This document shows, one piece after another, positions 1 through 7,432 of a stretch of DNA of 64,000 bases. The stretch comes from a virus. The translations under genes and the position numbers were made by a program. Position 1 is the first letter of the stretch, and each line of letters opens with the position of its first letter. The notes beneath the pieces were generated by a model that saw nothing but the letters and a program-made list of their open reading frames with translations, searched no databases and had not been told where the DNA came from. The stretch is taken from positions 1 to 64,000 of the IMG/VR virus record IMGVR_UViG_3300032053_000039. One strand, 5' to 3'.

Positions 1-322
1 TACTAAAGATTTCGGCTTCTACATGCATTTGTTTTAGTAATGCCTGTGTTATTCTATCTGGATTACAAGAATCGTGCATATGCGCAAAATCAAAATACAT
101 TCCTTCAGGATCTTCTCGATAATCCCATACACCTGTAATTTCTTCTTTATTAGTTCCTGGTATAAGCATTTTAAATGCTGAAACAATATGATATAGAAAT
201 CCTTCATACCATTTAAATATACTTATCTCTAAAGCAGTCCCAATTGGATGAAAGAATCTTCTATTCACCTCTTGAAGATATCCTTTTTCTCTGAATTCTG
301 AAATAGGTATATACTTTATCAT
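1..322 (-). CDS. Hypothetical protein, 3' end cut by window edge
   Basis: An ATG at 322-320 opens a frame that stays open to the window edge (about 107 codons seen). The protein begins MIKYIPISEFREKGYLQEV and is rich in aromatic residues and histidine (RRFFHP, FDFAHMHD). The start overlaps the stop of the upstream gene as TAATG, so it is probably translated by coupling. I do not recognise a family. It is not in the plus-strand late operon, so a structural role cannot be assumed. Confidence 0.7.
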   Translation of the reverse strand, partial: MIKYIPISEFREKGYLQEVNRRFFHPIGTALEISIFKWYEGFLYHIVSAFKMLIPGTNKEEITGVWDYREDPEGMYFDFAHMHDSCNPDRITQALLKQMHVEAEIFS

Positions 323-1374
323 TACTTATCCTTCTTAGCTAAAAGTTTTTTAAGACTATCTGAAAGTTTGTGTGATAGTTTCTTTGCAACTTTTACTGCT
401 TGTGGATACACACTATTCGCATATTTCTTTGAAAGAACAGATACCTTATCTTCTTCTTCCATGAGCTTTTTATAATTACCTGAATTTGTTTTTTTAAGTC
501 TATCTTGTCGTTCCCTTGATTCTCTTACCATCCTCTGAATGTATTCTTCATCAATAGAATCAAAATGTTCAAGCTCATATTCAGGGTCATCTTTCTTTAG
601 GGTTTGTACAAATTTGTCTAAAGTAAGATCGCAATATTCATCTACCCAATCTGCAATGAAATAAAGTTTGTCTGGTTCATAGTCCAAGGTTCCAAAGAGA
701 ATAGGGTCTTTCTCTTTTATTTTCTGTTTATTGGTTTTTACTTCAGCAACTGACTTTTTTTTATTATCGACATCAATCTTTTCTTTATAATCAAGATAGA
801 GCACCATATAATCATCGAACATCTTGATCTTTTTAAACTTATCTAGACGTTTTTTAACATTAGTTGGTATAGGTCTGTCGTACTCTGCAAGCTTCTTAAA
901 TCTGATATCAACGTCTTTGACTTTATTTTTATACCGATCAACAGAATCTCGATTAATTATGTATTCAATACCACATACTGATAATTCCTGTTCACGAACG
1001 CAGATAGCAATCTTACGGGCAAATTCTTCATAAAGTGCTTTCTGACCCAAGTCTTCTGCTTGTCTTACCAGTACTTGAAGTTTGGCGAGTCGTTCATGCA
1101 TTTCTTTCTGTTCAAGTTTGGTCATTTTAGATTTAACAAATTTAAAATATAATTGAGGATGGATAACTTTTTTATCTAGAACCCAATCCATTTTAATAGC
1201 TGTGCCAACATCGGTTCTATATTGATTATATTGACTAGAAGTATAATAAATATTTGTTGAAGTGGTTATATTTAGTGGAACTGTACTGTCGTAGGTAATC
1301 CAAGATGTAGAATCATATAATGGATTTATCCCAGTAAGTGTTCCTGTTGTTCCGGCAGTGCTTGTCCAAGCCAT
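322..1374 (-). CDS. Hypothetical Lys/Glu-rich protein, 350 aa
   Basis: The first 55 residues are rich in Ser, Thr and Tyr and look unstructured or beta-prone (MAWTSTAGTTGTLTG). The rest is charged and helical, with coiled-coil-like stretches around residues 80-130 and 280-345 and a lysine-rich C-terminus. This split resembles phage proteins with a short surface-attachment segment followed by a helical body, but no catalytic motif is visible. Its TAA overlaps the ATG of the next gene. Function unknown. Confidence 0.75.
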   Translation of the reverse strand: MAWTSTAGTTGTLTGINPLYDSTSWITYDSTVPLNITTSTNIYYTSSQYNQYRTDVGTAIKMDWVLDKKVIHPQLYFKFVKSKMTKLEQKEMHERLAKLQVLVRQAEDLGQKALYEEFARKIAICVREQELSVCGIEYIINRDSVDRYKNKVKDVDIRFKKLAEYDRPIPTNVKKRLDKFKKIKMFDDYMVLYLDYKEKIDVDNKKKSVAEVKTNKQKIKEKDPILFGTLDYEPDKLYFIADWVDEYCDLTLDKFVQTLKKDDPEYELEHFDSIDEEYIQRMVRESRERQDRLKKTNSGNYKKLMEEEDKVSVLSKKYANSVYPQAVKVAKKLSHKLSDSLKKLLAKKDK

Positions 1375-1382
1375 GTGTTACC

Positions 1383-1655
1383 TCACTTTCTTAATATGCA
1401 TGATCTCGTACATATATAATTATTTTCTTCATTAAAGTCATCTATAGAATTTTCAATTGCATCTTCAATGCATTGTTTTAATCCTTCAGGAGCATGTACT
1501 GTGAATGCTTCTTCTTTGATATGCGAACTTCCCTTATAAAAATAATACATAAGTATTTGTACAACACACAGTTTTGACTTTTTGAGATTTTCTAATTCAC
1601 TAGTAAGTTTTTTGTATTCTTTAATAGAAAGTGTTACTGTATCTGGTATGGGCAT
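1383..1655 (-). CDS. Hypothetical protein, 90 aa
   Basis: Small acidic protein with an N-terminal predicted helix (SIKEYKKLTSELENLKKS) and a central segment reading CVVQILMYYFYKGSSHIKEEAF. It sits 8 bp upstream of the 350-residue gene and 7 bp downstream of the 197-residue gene, so it belongs to the same leftward operon. No family recognised. Confidence 0.65.
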   Translation of the reverse strand: MPIPDTVTLSIKEYKKLTSELENLKKSKLCVVQILMYYFYKGSSHIKEEAFTVHAPEGLKQCIEDAIENSIDDFNEENNYICTRSCILRK

Positions 1656-1662
1656 GTTAACC

Positions 1663-2256
1663 TTACTTTATATTCTCAAGAAAGAAGGATGCTAGAATTG
1701 TATTGAAATTCTTATCCTTATTTTTAAGCATGCACTCTAATAGCTCTTGAATTTCATTTTTTGTAGCGAGTCTAATAGCAGTGAGAGAGTTATTTGGTAA
1801 AGATTTCGCAGAAACTGGTGTATCCTCTGCAATAATACCCTGACCGTCTGATTTGGTTATCAGAATAGGTTCTCCAATAGGATATCCGTGATTATTAGGA
1901 TTACTCAATGCAACGACAACAATTCCTAGATCGAAGGTAATTGCTAGGGTCTTTTCTTTTTTTGAAGGAGGAAACTTCTCACCAATGGCAATTTCAAATG
2001 CTTCTCTTAAAAAAGAATCATGCCCACCCCAACTATGCTCATCAATTATTTTAGCGAGTTGCTTTACTCTTTCTGAATATTTAGTGGTATCTATCTTTTT
2101 ATTTTCTTTCTGGTAAAACCCATATTTATCTCCCCAAGCACGGGTTCTTTCATAGATACTAGATGTAAGAGTTTCGAGAACAGTACCTTTCTTTTTCTTG
2201 TCGAGCCTTTCGACATTTTTTTCTATTATACTTTTTTCTTTATTCGCTTTTGCCAT
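1663..2256 (-). CDS. Hypothetical protein, 197 aa
   Basis: A lysine-rich N-terminus (first 30 residues) is followed by a mixed alpha/beta region with the segment TLAITFDLGIVVVALSNPNNHGYPIGEP, then a C-terminal helical region. No membrane helix, Cys cluster or nucleotide-binding motif is visible. The start ATG is preceded by an AGGAAAGAT Shine-Dalgarno-like stretch. Function unknown. Confidence 0.7.
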   Translation of the reverse strand: MAKANKEKSIIEKNVERLDKKKKGTVLETLTSSIYERTRAWGDKYGFYQKENKKIDTTKYSERVKQLAKIIDEHSWGGHDSFLREAFEIAIGEKFPPSKKEKTLAITFDLGIVVVALSNPNNHGYPIGEPILITKSDGQGIIAEDTPVSAKSLPNNSLTAIRLATKNEIQELLECMLKNKDKNFNTILASFFLENIK

Positions 2257-2276
2257 TTTTATCTTTCCTTGCTTAT

Positions 2277-2505
2277 TTATCTATATTTTGGTTTTTCAAT
2301 AGATACGTTAAAATTTATTTTATAAATCTGCTTATGAACTTTATCTGATATCCTTGCAAAGGCAGCATCATTAAACATATCGGATAGATCAAGCTCAGAT
2401 ACATACTCTGTAAGATTTGTTTCTAAAATTAAGGAGGAAAGGTCTTATGCCCATATAAAGAGAAATTTGAATAGATAAATCTTCATCTTTTGTTAATTTT
2501 GACAT
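2277..2505 (-). pseudogene. Small gene split by a +1 frameshift
   Basis: An ATG at 2505 with a very good Shine-Dalgarno (AAAGGAGATATAAC) starts MSKLTKDEDLSIQISLYMGI and soon hits TGA at 2397-2395. The next frame is open from 2444 to a TAA at 2279-2277 and encodes a normal-looking sequence (LETNLTEYVSELDLSDMF... to IEKPKYR). The whole interval is 229 nt, one base more than 76 codons. Dropping one base near 2441-2442, in the CC of ATAAGACCTTTCC, joins the halves into about 75 residues. It may be a decayed gene, a sequencing indel or programmed frameshifting. Confidence 0.6.
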
Positions 2506-2529
2506 GTTATATCTCCTTTTTTAGGAAAA

Positions 2530-2558
2530 CATATAACTAATTTGTTATACTACGTCAA
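2530..2558 (-). promoter_or_regulatory. Sigma70-like promoter
   Basis: On the minus strand TTGACG (2558-2553) and TATATG (2535-2530) are separated by 17 bp, just upstream of the gene starting at 2505. It resembles the TTGACT promoters before the ribbon-helix-helix genes at 11.6, 23.3 and 40.2 kb. Confidence 0.5.
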
Positions 2559-2584
2559 TAATATTTTTAATAATTATTATTTTT

Positions 2585-2677
2585 TTATTTTCTTCCAGAT
2601 ATTTTTATTTTTATGCCCATACTTATTATAAAACCAACAAACAAACCCAAGACGAATGCAACTAGTATCACCTCCAT
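2585..2677 (-). CDS. Single-pass mini membrane protein, 30 aa
   Basis: The ATG at 2677 follows TTTGGAGGTTCGT, a clear Shine-Dalgarno with good spacing, and the frame runs to TAA at 2587-2585. The peptide is MEVILVAFVLGLFVGFIISM followed by a basic tail (GIKIKISGRK). This is one transmembrane helix with a positive-inside C-terminus. Such micropeptides are common in phages, sometimes as holin-like or regulatory peptides, but nothing here assigns a role. Confidence 0.65.
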   Translation of the reverse strand: MEVILVAFVLGLFVGFIISMGIKIKISGRK

Positions 2678-2717
2678 ACGAACCTCCAAATAAGAATTTG
2701 TTAAGTATTAAAAAATA

Positions 2718-3290
2718 TTAATTATATTTGCTATTTCCTTGTTTATTACTTAACAGGTCATTTTCTTTATTTTCAAGGAAATACAAAGATCTAAACATAT
2801 TTAAAAGAGTCTCTTGCATATCAATATCATTTTGTTTGAATACATTTGATGTAAATTTTACAAGTTCAGACTTGTCACATATATTTGAAAATCCTATGAT
2901 TGTTAACAATATGGTAAAGATCGTCAACGATGTTTGCTTATTTTCACCAACTGAAGACCTTATTATAAAAAATAATTTAAATAGTATTAAATGTACCTCT
3001 CTGTTACTAATATTAATTAATTCTTTATCTAATCTTTCTTCGATTTCTTTATTTAAATTTGCAGTAAATCGATTTTCAAGAGAAGAGAAACATATAAGAA
3101 GCACAGTTTCAAAAGGTTTACTTAATGGTATCTCCTGTATTAACTTTCCTATATCTCCAAAAGTTTTTGTTGAGGTTTCTGATTCTGCCAGTATCTTAAA
3201 TATACTCTCAAAATCTTTTTTTGGAATATTAAGTTTCTTTATAACATCTTCAAACTCTTCAAAAAAATTAGATATACTTTTATCTTCCAA
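2718..3290 (-). CDS. Hypothetical helical protein, 190 aa, TTG start
   Basis: The frame begins with TTG at 3290-3288, directly abutting the TAA of the upstream zinc-ribbon gene. GAGGGA lies just before it, so coupled translation from a rare start is likely. The protein looks all-helical with hydrophobic stretches (FETVLLICFSSL, TSLTIFTILLTIIGF) that are borderline for membrane insertion. No motif recognised. Confidence 0.65.
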   Translation of the reverse strand: MEDKSISNFFEEFEDVIKKLNIPKKDFESIFKILAESETSTKTFGDIGKLIQEIPLSKPFETVLLICFSSLENRFTANLNKEIEERLDKELINISNREVHLILFKLFFIIRSSVGENKQTSLTIFTILLTIIGFSNICDKSELVKFTSNVFKQNDIDMQETLLNMFRSLYFLENKENDLLSNKQGNSKYN

Positions 3291-3464
3291 TTAATCCCTC
3301 GCAGCTTTAAATCCATCAGGTATTGTTATATTAATATTAGATAATACTCTTTTTGCGTCACTACCACAATCACACTTAGTGTACTCTGGAAAATTTACTA
3401 TTCCGTACGGTTTTTTATACTCTATTATTTTTTTACATTCTATACATTTATAATCTGACAGCAT
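3291..3464 (-). CDS. Small FmdB-like zinc-ribbon protein, 57 aa
   Basis: ATG at 3464 follows AAAAGGAGTTTTT; stop TAA at 3293-3291. The N-terminal half contains CIECKK and, about 20 residues on, CDCG, giving a C-x2-C...C-x-C zinc-ribbon like the FmdB/regulatory zinc-ribbon family. The C-terminus (ITIPDGFKAARD) is short. It overlaps nothing and directly precedes the TTG-started gene. The zinc site is read from sequence; a regulatory or assembly role is inferred. Confidence 0.65.
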   Translation of the reverse strand: MLSDYKCIECKKIIEYKKPYGIVNFPEYTKCDCGSDAKRVLSNINITIPDGFKAARD

Positions 3465-3484
3465 AAAAACTCCTTTTTATAACA

Positions 3485-3946
3485 TTATTCTATTCTAAGC
3501 AATCCTCTATATTCTTTCTCATTGGTGATCATGTCTCTCTTGTGATCTTCTGCTTGCTGCTGAATACTTTCAAATGCTGCATAAACAGTAGCACTCGTTT
3601 CCATAAGCTTTTTAACTTGATATCCTATCTCTGCAGATATTCTTAAATTTGTCTTCATTCCTCGCATAGATGCCAAATATACTCTTTCCGCATCTTTTAC
3701 ATATTTATTTTTATCATTGATAATGTTTTCAAGATGTCGTATTTCAGCATTCTTTTCTTCCATTTCTAGAAAGTGTTCTTCTTTTAATCTACTTCTATCT
3801 TCTTGAAATTTTATATTAATTTCTTCTGATGTTCTTCTTCTTTCATTCTCTTTTATTCTAACAAGATAGCTTTCCATATTAGAAGTATGAACATATCCTC
3901 TCTTTTCCAAGAATTTAACAAAAACATCTTTACTTGGTTTCTTCAT
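3485..3946 (-). CDS. Hypothetical coiled-coil protein, 153 aa
   Basis: Strongly charged and helical. Residues 30-95 are a long predicted coiled coil (ENERRRTSEEINIKFQEDRS) with heptad spacing. The gene starts 2 bp after the DnaB-like helicase stop and so shares its operon. Position next to the helicase makes a replication accessory role possible, but no family is recognised. Confidence 0.7.
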   Translation of the reverse strand: MKKPSKDVFVKFLEKRGYVHTSNMESYLVRIKENERRRTSEEINIKFQEDRSRLKEEHFLEMEEKNAEIRHLENIINDKNKYVKDAERVYLASMRGMKTNLRISAEIGYQVKKLMETSATVYAAFESIQQQAEDHKRDMITNEKEYRGLLRIE

Positions 3947-3948
3947 AT

Positions 3949-6489
3949 CTAAGCTCCTGTTAATAAGTCTGATTTACTCATATTAATATTATGCTGATAC
4001 TCTGAACTTATTTGCTCAAAGCAGGTAGTATCTGGATTGAATAGAAAATTTACAAGAGTATTATTTTCCCCCATCCGTTGTTTCAAAACAATTATTTCAG
4101 CTATATTTTTATTCATGCCCTCTTGTATTGCCTGGGCATTGTGTTCTTCCTCTTCTCCAAAAAGATTATTTTGATTGGCTATATTTTCTAACATCTTTGT
4201 TTTAAGGGCTAACTCTGGAGAATAGTACGGTCTATGAACTCCTAGAACTATATCAGATACTTCTGTAAGAGCACCTGCGTTTTTTAAATCATTCATATTA
4301 GGTCTATTAAATCTTCTATTGGCAACATCTCTTCGTATTTGAGCCACAAGGATCATATGAATTCCAAGTTCTTTGACCATAGGTTGTATTATATTAACAG
4401 TCTTTTCATAATCCCTGGCAAAGTTATCACTGCTTTGAAGTTCTTTTATTTTACCAAATAAATCTATAACGACAACCATATACCCAGTTTTAAGATGATC
4501 CTGTAAAAGCATTATTTGCTCTCGTATAGATTTTATACTTTGATTTGGTTTATCATTGAGATAAATAAATCTATCTCTTCTTAATCTTTCTAGTTCTGTA
4601 TCATAAAATTGTCTTTCTTCTGTAGATAAGAGATCAGGATCGGATACTATCTTGCTTACAGGTATACCACTTTTGAAAGCGACCAATTTATGAATAAGAG
4701 GCATTGAGTTCATCTCTAAAGCAAACTGAGCTGTTACTACTCTTTTATTGGATAGATTCTTCATGGAAGACAAAACGAATGAAGAATTGTGTGTAACTGT
4801 AAAATCTTTGAGAATATACAGACCATCTCCCTCTAATTCAAAACCATAATAATCATATTTACCATCATGGGAAATTTCTATTTTCGTTTGAGTTGGTAAA
4901 TGTTTTTTATTATGTTTATAAGCTATTTTTCTTTTTATTTTAAGAGGGATCTGGTAATTATTTCCACATATTCTTATTCTCCAGTACATTCCTTTGAAGT
5001 CTATGGATTTTATTCTTTTTTCTTCTAAAGTGGCTGTGCAATAAAATCCCAGGCTTCTAGATAAGAATAATATATCGTCTTTTAATTGTTGATATTTCGT
5101 AGATATTTCATGTATTCCTGAAGTCATGTACCCATCGGTATCTAGAAGTCCTGCTAATAGATTTAACCTAATTTCTTTAGAATTATATAGATATTCCTTT
5201 GGTACGTGCTTATTTTCTATAAGATTGTAATTTCTCAAGGAATTTAAAATGTAATTTTCTTCAGAACTTCCTCTTCCATTACTAATCCTGCAGTTAGGAC
5301 AATTTGGCCTATCTTTAGTAGTATCTTCGTGATATAACATATTTAATTTATTAGCATATTCTTTTAAATAGGTTCTTATTTCTATATCTGGATTTGAAAT
5401 AGTTACTCCCGAAGAATAACCGTCACCAAGCCAAACCCCTAAGAAGTAGGGATCTAAAAGAATTTTCTTTTCCTCAAATTCTAGAGTAGCCTTATATCCT
5501 CGATATTTATTAAAAAAGTTATCTGATTTTTCTAATGCGTCTTTAACAGATACATTAACTATTTCTCCATTTTCTTTCCAGCCTATAGAGACCCGACAAC
5601 CTCTTTCAGCTCCTATTCGTGTTCGAATAGAGCATCCAGCTTTTTGAAGAGAGAGTATATGATCTTTATTTACAAAATAGTCATCTCCTCGTTTTTGATG
5701 AATTTTGTACATATCTCCAAAACCTTTCGTAGTTGATAGAACTTTTCTAGATTTTGAATCAGGCCCCATCAATAAATCATCTACAACAATATCTTCGACT
5801 TTCTTAAAGGAACAATCATACATCATTATTTTTGTTCCTTTCTTCTGACATTTGCCCATAGAGCTAAGTCCCGCAACAGTTGTTATTTGCTTTGGAGCAA
5901 ATCCTTCTGTTAGCAGCGCATCTAATTGAGAAAATCCTGTAGTATACTTTTCTCTTGTTAATTTTTTCTCTTCAATGTAAGCCGGGATTAATTCTTCCAT
6001 TCCTTTAAATTCAAGCCGTGAAGAAGAATATCCTTGTTCTACCATAGATTGAAAATACTTTAAACGATCTTCTATATCTGAAAGCGTTGATGAAGAGTTT
6101 ATACAAACTGAGTATAAGGATGAAGATTTTTCAAGTATGTTTGATTTAATACTGTCAGTTACTAGTTTTTCTAGGTGGGCTTTAAAATTTTCATGAGGTA
6201 TCTTAGGATAGTTAGATACAAGTGAAGATAAAAATTCAAATGTAACAAAAAATCGTATTGGACATGATTTTGATTTTAGGAGTATTGATTCATAATTTAC
6301 ATCTATATTATCATTACCACATTCAAGAACTGCCCAGGAGACGGTCTGATATTCTTTCTGTCTAAATACTTTCCAATTACCTTGACGTAAGAAATAATTT
6401 CTATTTTCAGAATCTTGTATAACATTTGAAATAATAGTAGCTTCATTATCCATATCTATTGGATAATCAAAGAGAACGGTATTACTCAT
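3949..6489 (-). CDS. dnaB: Replicative DnaB-type DNA helicase, intein-containing
   Basis: After removing residues 214-568 (intein), the extein is 491 aa, a usual DnaB size. It has an N-terminal helical domain, then FSQLDALLTEGFAPKQITTVAGLSSMGK, where the Walker A loop reads SSMGK|SSF across the splice site. Downstream are the DnaB/RecA-fold elements ARDYEKTVNIIQPMVKELG, ILVAQIRR and the late-domain KNAGALTEVSDIVLGVHRP. It unwinds the fork 5'-3' and recruits primase. The loader (14.2 kb), primase (11.9 kb) and polymerase (16.9 kb) lie in the same leftward block. The helicase cannot hydrolyse ATP until the intein is spliced out. Confidence 0.93.
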   Translation of the reverse strand: MSNTVLFDYPIDMDNEATIISNVIQDSENRNYFLRQGNWKVFRQKEYQTVSWAVLECGNDNIDVNYESILLKSKSCPIRFFVTFEFLSSLVSNYPKIPHENFKAHLEKLVTDSIKSNILEKSSSLYSVCINSSSTLSDIEDRLKYFQSMVEQGYSSSRLEFKGMEELIPAYIEEKKLTREKYTTGFSQLDALLTEGFAPKQITTVAGLSSMGKCQKKGTKIMMYDCSFKKVEDIVVDDLLMGPDSKSRKVLSTTKGFGDMYKIHQKRGDDYFVNKDHILSLQKAGCSIRTRIGAERGCRVSIGWKENGEIVNVSVKDALEKSDNFFNKYRGYKATLEFEEKKILLDPYFLGVWLGDGYSSGVTISNPDIEIRTYLKEYANKLNMLYHEDTTKDRPNCPNCRISNGRGSSEENYILNSLRNYNLIENKHVPKEYLYNSKEIRLNLLAGLLDTDGYMTSGIHEISTKYQQLKDDILFLSRSLGFYCTATLEEKRIKSIDFKGMYWRIRICGNNYQIPLKIKRKIAYKHNKKHLPTQTKIEISHDGKYDYYGFELEGDGLYILKDFTVTHNSSFVLSSMKNLSNKRVVTAQFALEMNSMPLIHKLVAFKSGIPVSKIVSDPDLLSTEERQFYDTELERLRRDRFIYLNDKPNQSIKSIREQIMLLQDHLKTGYMVVVIDLFGKIKELQSSDNFARDYEKTVNIIQPMVKELGIHMILVAQIRRDVANRRFNRPNMNDLKNAGALTEVSDIVLGVHRPYYSPELALKTKMLENIANQNNLFGEEEEHNAQAIQEGMNKNIAEIIVLKQRMGENNTLVNFLFNPDTTCFEQISSEYQHNINMSKSDLLTGA
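4786..5850 (-). other. Intein 1 in DnaB (LAGLIDADG type), 355 aa
   Basis: Begins at Cys214 directly after the Walker A lysine (SSMGK) and ends at Asn568 in VTHN, with Ser569 as the +1 nucleophile. The N-terminal splicing block reads CQKKGTKIMMYD; block B has NKDHILSL. Two endonuclease motifs are intact: YFLGVWLGDG and LLAGLLDTDG. The insertion site is a known hot spot in DnaB helicases (established knowledge). Splicing competence is inferred from complete terminal residues Cys1, His-Asn and Ser+1. Confidence 0.92.
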
Positions 6490-6503
6490 GTAAGATCCTC
6501 TGT

Positions 6504-6674
6504 TTAATCTATGGGCAGATGCAATTCTCTATCAAAGTATCCATCAATGTATTTCTCTATGAGAAAGGCACAGACTTCACTTTCGGAAATATCGTAGAAT
6601 TGACATTTGTTTTTAAACTTGTCGTAAGAATTCCTTGTAAGACGAATCTGTAGTGCTTTTATTCTTTCATCCAT
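6504..6674 (-). CDS. Small ribbon-helix-helix-like protein, 56 aa
   Basis: ATG at 6674 lies inside the 3' end of the sigma-like gene (16-nt overlap); stop TAA at 6506-6504, just before the helicase start. A beta-strand-like start (ALQIRLTRNSYDKFK) is followed by two helices (ISESEVCAFLIEKYIDGYF), the layout of a CopG/Arc DNA-binding fold. Probably a dimeric repressor or a structural variant of that fold. Confidence 0.6.
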   Translation of the reverse strand: MDERIKALQIRLTRNSYDKFKNKCQFYDISESEVCAFLIEKYIDGYFDRELHLPID

Positions 6675-7402
6675 TGTTCGATAATATTTATTCCTGTACT
6701 AGTTATATCGAGGCCACAGAAAGGATTAGTCCTAAAGAATTTTCTTAATTCTTCCTTTTTAGAGCTTATTTTTTGATATACTGCATGATAACTAATATGA
6801 AGTCTTTCAGCGATATCTGAAATAGTGTCTGACCCTAGAAAGTAGTTCAAGCAGATTTCTTCGTTCGTTCTGCTTTTCGATTTTTCTAGAGATGATACAT
6901 TCATAAATGTTATATACTCGTTATGTATAATAAAACTCATTAAAAAGTTTTCAACAGCTTCATTAGAATTCAACATTGTGTCGTAGATAAGATTGGTATT
7001 TGTAGTAAAAGGAGACATCTTTGAGTTGTAGATCATTTCCTTATTAGCCCACTTTACCATATACCGTGGAAGCATTTTTTGGATATAATAAGAAAACTCT
7101 GATTTTTCATTATTATACTTATCAACAAGAAATATAAAATTATAGCAAACTTCTTGTTTTACATCAAAAAACTCGACAGTTCCACTGAGTTTCTTATATA
7201 AGTTAAACGAGACCGAGGAAATAAAGGGAGTGTACAAATCTATAAGAAATTGCATTGCTGTTTGAGATTCTCGATGAGTCTTGTCTTGAGCAACAAACAC
7301 TGCTTTATCTATTATTTTATAAAGTTCATGTGTTTCTTCATAGTTTCTTTTCTTATAGTTTTTGCTTAGCGAAAGTCCTTTTGTAAATATTTCTTGATAC
7401 AT
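6659..7402 (-). CDS. Sigma-70-family-like transcription factor, 247 aa
   Basis: The middle (about residues 45-120) resembles sigma region 2: AMQFLIDLYTPFISSVSFNLYKK followed by VKQEVCYNFIFLVDKYN and a core-binding-like helix. The C-terminal part has a region-4-like helix-turn-helix (CLNYFLGSDTISDIAERLHISYHAVYQKISS). Length fits a phage alternative sigma factor. It lies upstream of the helicase gene and would redirect host RNA polymerase, perhaps to the late plus-strand promoter. The helix-turn-helix is clear; sigma assignment is inference. Confidence 0.6.
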   Translation of the reverse strand: MYQEIFTKGLSLSKNYKKRNYEETHELYKIIDKAVFVAQDKTHRESQTAMQFLIDLYTPFISSVSFNLYKKLSGTVEFFDVKQEVCYNFIFLVDKYNNEKSEFSYYIQKMLPRYMVKWANKEMIYNSKMSPFTTNTNLIYDTMLNSNEAVENFLMSFIIHNEYITFMNVSSLEKSKSRTNEEICLNYFLGSDTISDIAERLHISYHAVYQKISSKKEELRKFFRTNPFCGLDITSTGINIIEQWMKE

Positions 7403-7432
7403 CTTTTAGGTATATCCTTCCTAAAAGAGCCG

